Translations under genes and position numbers: made by a program
Notes under the pieces: generated by a model
Told to the model about the DNA's origin: nothing
Seen by the model: the letters and a program-made list of their open reading frames with translations, nothing else
The model's database searches: none
Assembly (NCBI RefSeq): GCF_030929555.1
Contig: NZ_JAVFVT010000031.1
Coordinates: 24,443-88,442 of the forward strand
DNA from: Paenibacillus sp. LHD-117
GTDB taxonomy: Bacteria > Bacillota > Bacilli > Paenibacillales > Paenibacillaceae
Length of the DNA stretch: 64,000 nt
Reading direction: 5' to 3'
In this document: in pieces, positions 43,116-51,903 of the stretch
Layout: every line of letters begins with the position of its first letter
How positions within the stretch are numbered: the stretch's first letter is position 1

Positions 43116-43658
43116 ATGACAGCAAGACTGAAAGGTCGCTTTCTGAATGAAATCACTCCTGCCTTGATGCAGAAGTTCAACTATACTTCGGTTATGCAAG
43201 TGCCGAAAGTTGAGAAAGTCGTAATCAACATGGGTGTTGGCGAAGCGGTTTCCAACTCCAAAATTCTCGATGTTGCCGTAGAAGAGCTACGCATCATCTC
43301 CGGTCAAAAACCGGTTGTCACTCGTGCCAAGAAATCCATCGCGGGCTTCAAGCTTCGTGAGGACATGCCGATCGGGGTTAAAGTGACGCTGCGCGGCGAG
43401 CGCATGTACCACTTCCTTGACAAGCTGTTCAACATTTCCCTTCCGCGTGTACGTGACTTCCGCGGTGTATCGACTAAAGCGTTCGACGGACGTGGAAACT
43501 ACACGCTGGGCCTGAAGGAACAGCTGATCTTCCCTGAGATCGAGTACGATAAAGTTGATAAAGTGCGCGGTATGGACATCGTCATCGTCACGACGGCAAA
43601 AACGGACGAAGAATCTCGTGAGCTGCTGACCCAAATGGGCATGCCGTTCACGAAGTAA
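43116..43658 (+). CDS. rplE: 50S ribosomal protein L5
   Basis: A 180-residue L5 that binds 5S rRNA and contacts P-site tRNA. VPKVEKVVINMGVGEAVSNS, AKKSIAGFKLREDMPIGVKV and the C-terminal MDIVIVTTAKTDEESRELL are typical. The ATG at 43116 follows AAAGGAGG; a nearer ATG at 43109 is in another frame. Confidence 0.98.
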   Translation: MTARLKGRFLNEITPALMQKFNYTSVMQVPKVEKVVINMGVGEAVSNSKILDVAVEELRIISGQKPVVTRAKKSIAGFKLREDMPIGVKVTLRGERMYHFLDKLFNISLPRVRDFRGVSTKAFDGRGNYTLGLKEQLIFPEIEYDKVDKVRGMDIVIVTTAKTDEESRELLTQMGMPFTK

Positions 43659-43684
43659 TCCACTTTTAGGAGGTGTAATACCCA

Positions 43685-43870
43685 GTGGCAAAAACTTCGA
43701 TGAAAGTGAAGCAACAACGCACACCGAAATTCAAAGTGCGCGCTTATACGCGCTGTGAGCGTTGCGGCCGTCCGCACTCTGTTTTGCAAAAGTTTAAAAT
43801 TTGCCGGATTTGTTTCCGCGAGTTAGCATACAAGGGCCAGATTCCTGGCGTGAAAAAAGCAAGCTGGTAA
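43685..43870 (+). CDS. rpsZ: 30S ribosomal protein S14, zinc type
   Basis: A 61-residue type Z S14. The zinc-binding set CERC and CRIC lies in YTRCERCGRPHSVLQKFKIC and RICFREL. The GTG start (AKTSMKVKQQRTP) follows TAGGAGG. Many Bacillales also carry a zinc-free long paralogue elsewhere; none is in this window. Confidence 0.97.
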   Translation: MAKTSMKVKQQRTPKFKVRAYTRCERCGRPHSVLQKFKICRICFRELAYKGQIPGVKKASW

Positions 43871-43902
43871 TCAAGCCTAGTTCGGGAAGGAGGTTCACAT
43901 AA

Positions 43903-44301
43903 ATGGTTATGTCTGATCCGATTGCAGATATGTTGACGCGCATTCGCAACGCGAACGTGGTTCGTCACGAAACAGTGGAAATGCCTGCTTCGAAAGTGAA
44001 GAAGCAAATCGCTGAAATCTTGAAGCGCGAGGGCTTTATCCGCGATGCTGAATATATCGAAGACAACAAACAAGGGATTATCCGTATTTTCTTGAAATAC
44101 GGCCCTAACCAAGAGCGCGTAATCACTGGCCTTAAGCGTATCTCGAAGCCAGGTCTTCGCGTGTACACGCAAGCGACTGAAATCCCTCGCGTGCTTGGCG
44201 GACTGGGAATCGCGATTATTTCCACGTCCAAAGGCGTTATGACGGACAAGGAAGCTCGCCAAGTGAAATCCGGCGGCGAAGTCGTCTGCTACGTTTGGTA
44301 A
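43903..44301 (+). CDS. rpsH: 30S ribosomal protein S8
   Basis: A 132-residue S8 (MVMSDPIADMLTRIRNANVV) with the C-terminal STSKGVMTDKEARQVKSGGE. In E. coli S8 is the translational repressor of the spc operon. The ATG at 43903 is favoured over the one six bases later by the spacing from GGAAGGAGG. Confidence 0.97.
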   Translation: MVMSDPIADMLTRIRNANVVRHETVEMPASKVKKQIAEILKREGFIRDAEYIEDNKQGIIRIFLKYGPNQERVITGLKRISKPGLRVYTQATEIPRVLGGLGIAIISTSKGVMTDKEARQVKSGGEVVCYVW

Positions 44302-44332
44302 TAAATAAGTCAGAAAGACAGGAGGTGTAACA

Positions 44333-44875
44333 ATGTCCCGTATTGGTCGTAAACCAATTGCAGTCCCTGCTGGTGTAAGCATCAACTTGGACAACACAGT
44401 GATTACTGTAAAAGGACCGAAAGGCACGCTTTCCCGCGAAATTCACAAGGAAATGAAAGTGAACGTGGCGGAAAACGAAATCGTGATCGAACGTCCTTCC
44501 GACAATAAATTGCATCGTTCCCTTCACGGAACGACTCGCAGCATTATCGCAAACATGGTGACAGGAGTTACTGACGGCTTCACGAGAAATCTGGAGCTCG
44601 TTGGCGTAGGTTACCGTGCAAGCAAATCCGGAGATAAAATCGTGCTTAACGTTGGTTACTCCCACCCGGTTGAAATTGCTCCCGAGAGCAACATCGAGTT
44701 CGAGGTTCCAGCTAACACGAAAATCACCGTTCGCGGTATTGACAAAGAGCGCGTAGGCGCTGTTGCCGCTCAAATCCGTGCCGTACGCGAGCCTGAGCCG
44801 TATAAAGGCAAAGGTATCAAATACGAAGGCGAGCGCATCATCCGCAAAGAAGGTAAAGCTGGTAAGAAGAAATAA
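44333..44875 (+). CDS. rplF: 50S ribosomal protein L6
   Basis: A 180-residue L6 with two similar domains. It starts MSRIGRKPIAVPAGVSINLD and ends with the sarcin-ricin-loop contact EPEPYKGKGIKYEGERIIRK. The ATG follows ACAGGAGG. Confidence 0.98.
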   Translation: MSRIGRKPIAVPAGVSINLDNTVITVKGPKGTLSREIHKEMKVNVAENEIVIERPSDNKLHRSLHGTTRSIIANMVTGVTDGFTRNLELVGVGYRASKSGDKIVLNVGYSHPVEIAPESNIEFEVPANTKITVRGIDKERVGAVAAQIRAVREPEPYKGKGIKYEGERIIRKEGKAGKKK

Positions 44876-44938
44876 TAAGGAACCTGAAGCGTTCCTTGCA
44901 ATAGCTTCCTAAGGCATAAGGAAAGGAGGAACCCAAGC

Positions 44939-45307
44939 ATGATTACGAAAGGCGACAAAAACAAGGCCCGTCTGAAAAGACACCTTCGTGTTCGCAAGAA
45001 AATCAACGGCACGGCTGCACGTCCTCGTCTGTCCGTATTCCGTTCCGCTAAGCACATGTACGCTCAATTGATCGACGACGTGGCAGGCGTAACGTTGGCT
45101 GCGGCATCCACTAAGGATAAAGAGCTGACGGAAGCAATCGGCAACGGCGGCAACGTAGATGCTGCTGCTAAAGTTGGCGAACTGATCGCGAAACGCGCTC
45201 AAGCACAAGGCGTAACCGACGTTGTATTCGACCGCGGAGGTTACTTGTATCACGGAAGAATTCAAGCGCTGGCTACCGCGGCACGCGAAGCAGGCTTGAA
45301 TTTCTAA
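44939..45307 (+). CDS. rplR: 50S ribosomal protein L18
   Basis: A 122-residue L18 that binds 5S rRNA with L5. KARLKRHLRVRKKINGTAAR, PRLSVFRSAKHMYAQLIDD and the C-terminal FDRGGYLYHGRIQALATAAR are conserved. The ATG follows GGAAAGGAGG. Confidence 0.98.
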   Translation: MITKGDKNKARLKRHLRVRKKINGTAARPRLSVFRSAKHMYAQLIDDVAGVTLAAASTKDKELTEAIGNGGNVDAAAKVGELIAKRAQAQGVTDVVFDRGGYLYHGRIQALATAAREAGLNF

Positions 45308-45332
45308 TCACTCAATAAGGAGGTAAAACGAC

Positions 45333-45830
45333 TTGCGTGTAGATCCTAATACGTTAGAACTGACTGAAAAAGTTGTTCATATCAATCGCGTAGCGAAAGT
45401 AGTAAAAGGCGGACGCCGTTTCAGCTTTAGCGCGCTTGTAGTAGTCGGCGACGGCAAAGGCTACGTTGGCGCGGGTATCGGTAAAGCGGGCGAAGTACCG
45501 GATGCGATTCGCAAAGGTATTGAAGACGCGAAGAAAAACCTGATCCACGTTCCACTCGTAGGAACTACGATTCCTCACCTTGTTCTTGGTCACTTCGGCG
45601 CAGGAGAAGTTCTTCTGAAGCCGGCTTCCGAGGGTACTGGTGTTATCGCCGGCGGCCCGGTTCGCGCTGTTCTCGAACTGGCTGGCGTAGGCGACATTTT
45701 AACGAAATCTCTTGGTTCTTCGAACTCCCTGAACATGGTTAACGCGACGCTTGAAGGTCTTTCCCGTCTGAAACGTGCGGAAGATGTTGCGAAGCTGCGT
45801 GGCAAAACAGTCGAAGAGCTGCTAGGTTAA
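45333..45830 (+). CDS. rpsE: 30S ribosomal protein S5
   Basis: A 165-residue S5 with the N-terminal dsRBD-like domain (VVHINRVAKVVKGGRRFSFS). The spectinomycin-site loop VAKVVKGGRRF appears wild type. The TTG start (RVDPNTLELTEK) follows AAGGAGG. Confidence 0.97.
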   Translation: MRVDPNTLELTEKVVHINRVAKVVKGGRRFSFSALVVVGDGKGYVGAGIGKAGEVPDAIRKGIEDAKKNLIHVPLVGTTIPHLVLGHFGAGEVLLKPASEGTGVIAGGPVRAVLELAGVGDILTKSLGSSNSLNMVNATLEGLSRLKRAEDVAKLRGKTVEELLG

Positions 45831-45843
45831 GGAGGGAAATACG

Positions 45844-46026
45844 ATGGCAAAATTGCAAATCACCCTCGTTCGCAGTTTGATCGGCCGCAACGAGAAACAA
45901 CGCGCAACGGTCGAAGCGCTCGGCCTTCGCAAGATTCGTCAATCGGTCGTTCATAACGACAGCGCGGCGATCCGCGGCATGGTTAACGCGGTTAACCACT
46001 TGGTTACAGTCGAAGAAGTACAATAA
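45844..46026 (+). CDS. rpmD: 50S ribosomal protein L30
   Basis: A 60-residue L30 (MAKLQITLVRSLIGRNEKQR; TVEALGLRKIRQSVVHNDSA), a beta-alpha fold. The ATG follows AAGGAGGG, 13 bp after rpsE. Confidence 0.97.
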   Translation: MAKLQITLVRSLIGRNEKQRATVEALGLRKIRQSVVHNDSAAIRGMVNAVNHLVTVEEVQ

Positions 46027-46067
46027 CGATAAGCACTACACGAAATAAACAAGGAGGTGCACGAACG

Positions 46068-46508
46068 ATGAAATTGCATGAGTTAGCACCAGCACCAGGC
46101 TCGACCCAAGCGCCTAAGCGCAAAGGTCGCGGTATCGGCTCCGGCAACGGCAAGACTGCAGGCAAAGGCCATAAAGGTCAAAACGCTCGTTCCGGCGGCG
46201 GTGTTCGTCCTGGATTCGAGGGCGGCCAAAATCCTTTGTACCGTCGAGTTCCGAAGCGCGGTTTCAACAATCCATTCCGCAAGGAGTACGCGATTGTTAA
46301 CATTGAAGATCTGAACAGCTTTGCTGCAGGGACAGAAGTTACACCACAGGTTCTTCTTGAGCAAGGAGTTATCAGTAACCCTTTGGCAGGAATCAAAATC
46401 TTGGGTAATGGTGAATTGAAAGTAGAGCTCACTGTTAAAGCAAACAAGTTCTCTCAATCTGCGGTAGAGAAAATCCAGGCTGCCGGCGGTAAAACCGAGG
46501 TGATCTAA
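46068..46508 (+). CDS. rplO: 50S ribosomal protein L15
   Basis: A 146-residue L15. It has the glycine-rich basic N-terminus (RKGRGIGSGNGKTAGKGHKG) and the family core FEGGQNPLYRRVPKRGFNNP. The ATG follows AAGGAGGTG. The stop is directly followed by the secY TTG. Confidence 0.98.
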   Translation: MKLHELAPAPGSTQAPKRKGRGIGSGNGKTAGKGHKGQNARSGGGVRPGFEGGQNPLYRRVPKRGFNNPFRKEYAIVNIEDLNSFAAGTEVTPQVLLEQGVISNPLAGIKILGNGELKVELTVKANKFSQSAVEKIQAAGGKTEVI

Positions 46509-47810
46509 TTGTTCACAACCGTGTCCAACATTTGGAAAGTGGCGGATCTGCGTACAAGGATCCTATTCACGCTTTTCATTCTTTTCATTTACCGTATCGG
46601 TTCCTTTATTCCGGTACCGGGAGTAGACAAAACCGTATTCGAGAACATGGATTCCGCAGGCGCTGACTTGTTCGGCCTGCTGAACACGTTCTCGGGCGGC
46701 GCTCTCTTCCAATTCTCCATCTTCGCGATCGGTATCACGCCATACATCACGGCTTCCATTATCGTGCAGCTGTTATCGATGGACGTTATTCCGAAATTCG
46801 CGGAATGGGCGAAGGAAGGCGAGAACGGGAAGCGTAAGCTAGCCCAGATTACGCGTTACGGCACGGTCATCCTTGGTTTGGTGCAAGGCTTCGCTACGGC
46901 GATCGGCTTCAACCGCTCCTTCGGACTAGAAATGATTCCGAACGCAAACTTCGTAGACTACTTGGTCATCGCGATCATCTTGACGGCTGGTACGGCTTTC
47001 TTGATGTGGCTCGGCGAGCAAATTACGGAGAGAGGTATCGGCAACGGTATTTCGATCTTGATCTTCGCGGCTATCGTAGCCGGCATTCCTGGCCACATCC
47101 GCACGATCTACCAAGACCAATTCATCGATGCGCAAGATCAAATGTTCTTGAACATCGTGAAGATGGTGCTGATCGTAATCGTGATCATCGCGATCATCGT
47201 CGGCGTTATCTTCATTCAGCAAGGTATCCGGAAGATTCCCGTACAATACGCGAAGCGTGTTGTCGGACGCAAAATGTACGGCGGACAATCGACTCACATT
47301 CCGATGAAGGTTAATGGCGCAGGGGTTATCCCGGTCATCTTCGCGGTATCGTTGATCATGTTCCCTGTCACGATTGCGAACTTCTGGCAAGGCCAAGGCT
47401 GGGCGAATTGGATCATCGACAATATGAACTACGACCGCCCGCTGGGCATGGTTCTGTACGTATTGCTGATAATCGGTTTCACCTTCTTCTACACATTCGT
47501 GCAAATTAATCCGGTGCAAATGGCAGATCAGATGAAGAAGAATGGCGGATACATTCCGGGCATTCGTCCTGGCAAGCCGACATCCGCATACTTGACCCGC
47601 GTTATGTCGCGGATTACGTTAACGGGTGCTCTCTTCCTAGCGGCTATCTCTGTCTTCCCTGTGTTCTTCGGAGCACTAGCTGGATTACCGCGCTCAGTGC
47701 AGCTTGGCGGCACCTCCCTTCTCATCGTTGTCGGCGTTGCGCTTGACACGATGAAGCAAATCGAGAGCCAGTTGATCAAACGCCATTACAAAGGGTTTAT
47801 CAATAAATAA
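46509..47810 (+). CDS. secY: Preprotein translocase subunit SecY
   Basis: A 433-residue membrane channel with ten helices. It starts at TTG immediately after the rplO TAA, with GAGGTGAT inside rplO as ribosome-binding site. Features include the plug-region FENMDSAGADLFGLLNTFSG, the gate-lining TITPYITASII-type helix (IGITPYITASIIVQLL) and the cytosolic loop RKIPVQYAKRVVGRKMYGG. It works with SecE (15839) and SecA. Confidence 0.97.
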   Translation: MFTTVSNIWKVADLRTRILFTLFILFIYRIGSFIPVPGVDKTVFENMDSAGADLFGLLNTFSGGALFQFSIFAIGITPYITASIIVQLLSMDVIPKFAEWAKEGENGKRKLAQITRYGTVILGLVQGFATAIGFNRSFGLEMIPNANFVDYLVIAIILTAGTAFLMWLGEQITERGIGNGISILIFAAIVAGIPGHIRTIYQDQFIDAQDQMFLNIVKMVLIVIVIIAIIVGVIFIQQGIRKIPVQYAKRVVGRKMYGGQSTHIPMKVNGAGVIPVIFAVSLIMFPVTIANFWQGQGWANWIIDNMNYDRPLGMVLYVLLIIGFTFFYTFVQINPVQMADQMKKNGGYIPGIRPGKPTSAYLTRVMSRITLTGALFLAAISVFPVFFGALAGLPRSVQLGGTSLLIVVGVALDTMKQIESQLIKRHYKGFINK

Positions 47811-47812
47811 CA

Positions 47813-47875
47813 GTAGGTTCGAAAGCGGGCTGCCGCGCTCCGAGATCGAGCGGTGCGGTGCCCGAACGAGCCTAC
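47813..47875 (+). other. Long imperfect hairpin between secY and adk
   Basis: GTAGG (47813-47817) pairs with CCTAC (47871-47875), GGGC (47827-47830) with GCCC (47860-47863), CCGC (47833-47836) with GCGG (47855-47858), and CTC (47838-47840) with GAG (47848-47850). No U tract follows. It may be a processing site or attenuator inside the spc operon. Confidence 0.55.
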
Positions 47876-47901
47876 CTGTGTTTAAAGCGAGGAACACGGT
47901 A

Positions 47902-48552
47902 ATGAACATTTTATTCATGGGCCCTCCGGGAGCCGGTAAGGGAACGCAAGCTGAGCGAATCGTAGAAGAATTCGGCATTCCGCACATTTCGACGGGCGAC
48001 GCTTTCCGTCTTGCGATGAAGCAAGGCACGCCGCTTGGTCTGAAAGCGAAGGAATACGTCGATCAAGGTCTACTGGTTCCGGATGAAATTACGAACGGCA
48101 TCGTGAAAGAGCGTCTTGCTCTGGATGATTGCCAGAAGGGTTTCCTTCTGGACGGCTTCCCCCGTACGCTGCAGCAAGCCGAAGCGCTTGATGCCATGCT
48201 GACGGAACTTGGCCGCAGCATCGACCATGTCGTGAACCTGAAAGTTGACCGCGGATTGCTGCTTGCTCGCTTGACGGGCAGACGCATCTGCAAATCCTGC
48301 GGAACGACTTACCATGTACTATTCAATCCGCCGAAAGTCGAAGGCATCTGCGACAAGGATGGCGGAGAGCTGTATCAACGTTCCGATGATACAGAAGAGA
48401 AAGTAGGCACGCGTCTGGATGAGTATACATCCAAGACGGCACCTCTTCTTGATTACTACAGCGGTAAGAGCCTCCTGCGCGAAGTCGACGGCGAGAAGGA
48501 TATCGACGTTGTAACGGCCGATATCGTTTCCTGCTTGAAAGGTACGTTGTAA
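47902..48552 (+). CDS. adk: Adenylate kinase
   Basis: A 216-residue adenylate kinase (ATP + AMP to 2 ADP). The P-loop is MGPPGAGKGTQ, the AMP-site motif is DGFPRTLQQAEA, and the lid is the long zinc-binding form with CKSC and CDKD, as in Gram-positive enzymes. The ATG at 47902 (MNILFMGPPG) follows GCGAGG; the frame open from 47878 is not needed. The stop overlaps the map ATG by one base. Confidence 0.97.
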   Translation: MNILFMGPPGAGKGTQAERIVEEFGIPHISTGDAFRLAMKQGTPLGLKAKEYVDQGLLVPDEITNGIVKERLALDDCQKGFLLDGFPRTLQQAEALDAMLTELGRSIDHVVNLKVDRGLLLARLTGRRICKSCGTTYHVLFNPPKVEGICDKDGGELYQRSDDTEEKVGTRLDEYTSKTAPLLDYYSGKSLLREVDGEKDIDVVTADIVSCLKGTL

Positions 48553-49316
48553 TGATTATTTGCAAATCCGAATCGGAGCTGCGATTAATGAGGGAAGCCG
48601 GACGGATCGTTGCGGAGACGCATCGGCTAATGGCTGCGGCGGTAAAGCCAGGCATCACTACCGGTGAGCTTGACCGCATTGCCGAACAGTACATTCGAAG
48701 CCAGAATGCCGTTCCTTCCTTTAAAGGTTACAATGGGTTTCCTTCCAGCATCTGCGCTTCTGTGAATGACGAGTTGGTGCACGGATTCCCTGGATCTCGC
48801 AAGTTGAACGAGGGCGATATTATAAGTATCGACATCGGGGCACAGTACGAAGGCTATCACGGCGATTCCGCTTGGACCTACGCGGTCGGGACGGTTAAGC
48901 CGGAAGTTCAGAGACTGCTCGACGTAACGGAAGAATCGCTTTATGCGGGTCTTGCGCTCGTTAAGCCGGATGTCCGACTCTATACGATATCGCACGCCAT
49001 CCAGAAGGTCATTGAAGCAGCGGGTTTCTCGGTTGTACGGGAATACGTAGGGCACGGAATCGGCGCGGAACTGCATGAAGAACCGCAAATACCGAACTAT
49101 GGTGTACCGGACAGAGGGCCGCGGCTGAAGCCGGGTATGGTGCTTGCCATCGAGCCGATGGTTAATATCGGTGAACGATATGTACGAACGCTCGAGGACG
49201 ATTGGACAGTCGTAACGCAAGACGGTTCCTGGTGCGCTCACTTCGAGCACACGGTTGCCGTCACGGAGGACGGCTTTGAAATATTGACCATTCTGCCGCA
49301 GCAGCCCGAGGTGTAA
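48552..49316 (+). CDS. map: Methionine aminopeptidase, type I
   Basis: A 254-residue type I enzyme that removes the initiator methionine. The five metal ligands are visible: Asp in ISIDIG, Asp in HGDSAW, His in VGHGIG, Glu in AIEPM and Glu in FEHTVAV. It lacks the SH3-like N-terminal extension. Its TAATG overlap with adk and one-base gap to the KOW gene imply tight coupling. Confidence 0.97.
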   Translation: MIICKSESELRLMREAGRIVAETHRLMAAAVKPGITTGELDRIAEQYIRSQNAVPSFKGYNGFPSSICASVNDELVHGFPGSRKLNEGDIISIDIGAQYEGYHGDSAWTYAVGTVKPEVQRLLDVTEESLYAGLALVKPDVRLYTISHAIQKVIEAAGFSVVREYVGHGIGAELHEEPQIPNYGVPDRGPRLKPGMVLAIEPMVNIGERYVRTLEDDWTVVTQDGSWCAHFEHTVAVTEDGFEILTILPQQPEV

Positions 49317-49317
49317 G

Positions 49318-49599
49318 ATGGATGCTCGTCCCCAGATTGGTCAGTTCGTCAAAGTGCTTCGAGGCAAGGACGAAGATAGTTATGCCGTAGTCATCGCCGT
49401 CATCGACGACAGGTTCGTCATGATCGCGGACGGCGACAAACGAAGATTCGACCAGCCGAAGAGAAAGAACGTTCTGCATCTGATGTTACAGCCTGCCTTT
49501 AGTCATGAGGTAATAAGCAGCTTGCAAGAAACAGGCAGAGTGACGAATGCCAAATTACGTTACGCAATTCAGAAGTACGCGCATGCGAAAGGAGAATGA
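49318..49599 (+). CDS. KOW-domain RNA-binding protein (L14e-like)
   Basis: A 93-residue protein with an N-terminal KOW/L14e-like barrel (PQIGQFVKVLRGKDEDSYAV; VIDDRFVMIADGDKRRFDQP) and a helical C-terminus. It is conserved between map and infA in Bacillales, so a ribosome- or RNA-related role is inferred; no activity is established from sequence. The gene starts one base after map and ends overlapping the infA region. Confidence 0.85.
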   Translation: MDARPQIGQFVKVLRGKDEDSYAVVIAVIDDRFVMIADGDKRRFDQPKRKNVLHLMLQPAFSHEVISSLQETGRVTNAKLRYAIQKYAHAKGE

Positions 49600-49601
49600 C
49601 G

Positions 49602-49817
49602 GTGGCGAAGGAAGACGTCATTGAGGTCGAAGGTACGGTCATCGAGCCGTTGCCGAATGCGATGTTCAAGGTGGAGCTGGAGAACGGTCATCAAATTCTC
49701 GCACATGTATCCGGCAAGCTTAGAATGCATTTCATCCGCATTCTGACCGGAGACAAAGTGGTCATACAGTTATCGCCTTACGATTTATCGAGAGGGCGCA
49801 TCACCTATCGGAAGTAA
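49602..49817 (+). CDS. infA: Translation initiation factor IF-1
   Basis: A 71-residue OB-fold IF-1 (AKEDVIEVEGTVIEPLPNAM; SGKLRMHFIRILTGDKVVIQ). The GTG at 49602 is chosen because GGAG lies 7 bases upstream and the family begins MAKED; the in-frame ATG at 49596 is too close to that site. It overlaps nothing but starts two bases after the KOW gene stop. Confidence 0.95.
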   Translation: MAKEDVIEVEGTVIEPLPNAMFKVELENGHQILAHVSGKLRMHFIRILTGDKVVIQLSPYDLSRGRITYRK

Positions 49818-49862
49818 CCGCTACGGCGGCAAGCTTTTCGAAAGATTCGGGAGGTAATCACA

Positions 49863-49976
49863 ATGAAGGTCAGACCTTCGGTTAAGCCGATCTGCGAGAA
49901 ATGCAAAGTCATTCGTCGCAAAGGCAACGTTATGGTGATTTGTGAAAATCCGAAACACAAACAAAAACAAGGATAA
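49863..49976 (+). CDS. rpmJ: 50S ribosomal protein L36
   Basis: A 37-residue zinc-type L36 (MKVRPSVKPICEKCKVIRRK; GNVMVICENPKHKQKQG) with the CxxC...C...H ligand set. The ATG follows GGGAGG. It is too short for routine ORF calling but unmistakable. Confidence 0.97.
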   Translation: MKVRPSVKPICEKCKVIRRKGNVMVICENPKHKQKQG

Positions 49977-49995
49977 AAGGAGGGAAATATAGCCC

Positions 49996-50364
49996 ATGGC
50001 ACGTATAGCTGGTGTAGATATTCCGCGCGACAAGCGCGTTGAAATCGCCCTGACGTATATTTTCGGTATCGGCAAAACGACTTCGCAAAAAATCTTGGCT
50101 TCCACGGAAGTTAACCCAGACACTCGCGTTCGCGATCTGACTGAAGATGAGCTGGCTCGTTTGCGCGAAGCCATCGACAAGAATGTTAAAGTGGAAGGCG
50201 ACCTTCGTCGTGAAATTTCGCTTAACATCAAACGTCTAACTGAGATCGGCTGCTACCGTGGTCTTCGTCACCGTCGCGGACTTCCTGTTCGCGGTCAACG
50301 TACGAAAACAAACGCGCGTACACGCAAAGGTCCACGTCGTACTGTAGCTAATAAGAAGAAATAA
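49996..50364 (+). CDS. rpsM: 30S ribosomal protein S13
   Basis: A 122-residue S13 (MARIAGVDIPRDKRVEIALT) with the helix-two-turn-helix and basic tail (RGLPVRGQRTKTNARTRKGP). The ATG follows AAGGAGGG. It contacts the anticodon arm in the P site. Confidence 0.98.
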   Translation: MARIAGVDIPRDKRVEIALTYIFGIGKTTSQKILASTEVNPDTRVRDLTEDELARLREAIDKNVKVEGDLRREISLNIKRLTEIGCYRGLRHRRGLPVRGQRTKTNARTRKGPRRTVANKKK

Positions 50365-50383
50365 GAAAGGAGGATAATGGACA

Positions 50384-50779
50384 ATGGCTAAACCAAAAAA
50401 AGTCGTTCGCACGAAACGTCGCGATCGGAAAAACATTGACACTGGCGTGGCTCACATTCGTTCGACGTTCAACAACACGATCGTTACGATCACTGACCCT
50501 CACGGTAATGCAATCTCTTGGGCAAGCTCCGGCAACCTTGGTTTCAAAGGTTCCCGTAAGAGCACGCCGTTCGCAGCTCAGATGGCTGCCGAATCCGCTG
50601 CGAAAGCGGCTATGGAGCATGGCATGAGAACTGTCGAAGTTATGGTTAAAGGACCAGGCGCCGGCCGCGAAGCTGCGATTCGTTCGTTGCAAGCTGCTGG
50701 ATTGGAAGTTAACCTCATTAAGGATGTAACCCCAGTCCCGCATAACGGATGCCGTCCGCCTAAACGTCGCCGCGTATAG
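50384..50779 (+). CDS. rpsK: 30S ribosomal protein S11
   Basis: A 131-residue S11 (VAHIRSTFNNTIVTITDPHG; SASGNLGF-type turn as WASSGNLGFKGSRKSTPFAA) ending in the basic HNGCRPPKRRRV. The ATG follows AAAGGAGG. Confidence 0.98.
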   Translation: MAKPKKVVRTKRRDRKNIDTGVAHIRSTFNNTIVTITDPHGNAISWASSGNLGFKGSRKSTPFAAQMAAESAAKAAMEHGMRTVEVMVKGPGAGREAAIRSLQAAGLEVNLIKDVTPVPHNGCRPPKRRRV

Positions 50780-50905
50780 TTGGATCCACGGTGGTATCAA
50801 ATTACTACAACTTGTGAATAATGGTTGTGAAGGTTTGGCATACTACGAGATTTGACATAAATAACGACTAGGTAACGGAGCGACGTTTGAAGGAGGGTAC
50901 TATTT

Positions 50906-51850
50906 GTGATTGAGATCGAAAAGCCGAAAATCGAAACCGTAGAGCTGAATAACGAGGGCACCTACGGACGTTTCGTGGTCGAGCCGCTGGAACGCGGATA
51001 CGGCACGACGCTTGGAAATTCGCTTCGCCGAATTTTGTTGTCGTCTTTGCCTGGTGCGGCCGTGACGTCGGTTCAAATCGACGGCGTGCTGCATGAGTTT
51101 TCTACGGTTCCCGGAGTGATTGAGGACGTAACGGAAATCATTCTGAACCTGAAGGGCCTGTCGCTGAAGATTCACTCCGACGAGGAGAAAGTGTTGGAGA
51201 TCGACGCGGAAGGCGAAGGGAACGTAACAGCGGGCGACATTCGAGCTGATAGCGATGTCGAGATTTTAAGCCCTGATCTTCACATTGCGACCTTGGCCTC
51301 CGGAGCGCGGCTCCATATGCGGATTTTTGCTAATCGGGGACGCGGTTACGTGCAAGCGGACCGGAACAAGAGCGACGATCAACCGATTGGCGTCATCCCT
51401 GTCGATTCGATTTACACGCCCATTACTCGGGTTAATTACAGCGTAGAGAACACACGCGTCGGTCAAGTCACGAACTACGACAAGCTGACGCTGGAAGTTT
51501 GGACGGACGGCAGTATTCGCCCTGAAGAGGCAGTAAGCCTCGGCGCTAAGATTTTGACCGAGCACTTGGACTTGTTCGTTGGATTAACGGATGAAGCCAA
51601 AGATGCTGAAATCATGGTTGAGAAGGAAGAGGACAAAAAAGAGAAGGTTCTAGAGATGACGATCGAAGAACTGGATCTGTCCGTACGTTCATATAACTGC
51701 TTGAAGCGTGCTGGCATCAACACCGTTCAAGAGCTGATCACGAAATCCGAAGAGGATATGATGAAGGTTCGCAACTTGGGCCGCAAATCCTTGGAAGAAG
51801 TTCAAGAGAAGCTGGAAGAGCTGGGTCTTGGCCTGCGCATGGAAGAGTAG
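50906..51850 (+). CDS. rpoA: DNA-directed RNA polymerase subunit alpha
   Basis: A 314-residue alpha subunit. The N-terminal dimerisation domain includes RGYGTTLGNSLRRILLSSLP. A charged linker (about residues 229-245) leads to the C-terminal domain, with LDLSVRSYNCLKRAGINTVQ and RNLGRKSLEEV for UP-element and activator contacts. It starts GTG after AAGGAGGG. It assembles with RpoB and RpoC encoded at 20252 and 23916. Confidence 0.98.
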   Translation: MIEIEKPKIETVELNNEGTYGRFVVEPLERGYGTTLGNSLRRILLSSLPGAAVTSVQIDGVLHEFSTVPGVIEDVTEIILNLKGLSLKIHSDEEKVLEIDAEGEGNVTAGDIRADSDVEILSPDLHIATLASGARLHMRIFANRGRGYVQADRNKSDDQPIGVIPVDSIYTPITRVNYSVENTRVGQVTNYDKLTLEVWTDGSIRPEEAVSLGAKILTEHLDLFVGLTDEAKDAEIMVEKEEDKKEKVLEMTIEELDLSVRSYNCLKRAGINTVQELITKSEEDMMKVRNLGRKSLEEVQEKLEELGLGLRMEE

Positions 51851-51903
51851 TCTTGTAGTCTGACAGCAAGATTAGACCACACAGCAAGGGAGGGGAAAAC
51901 AAG

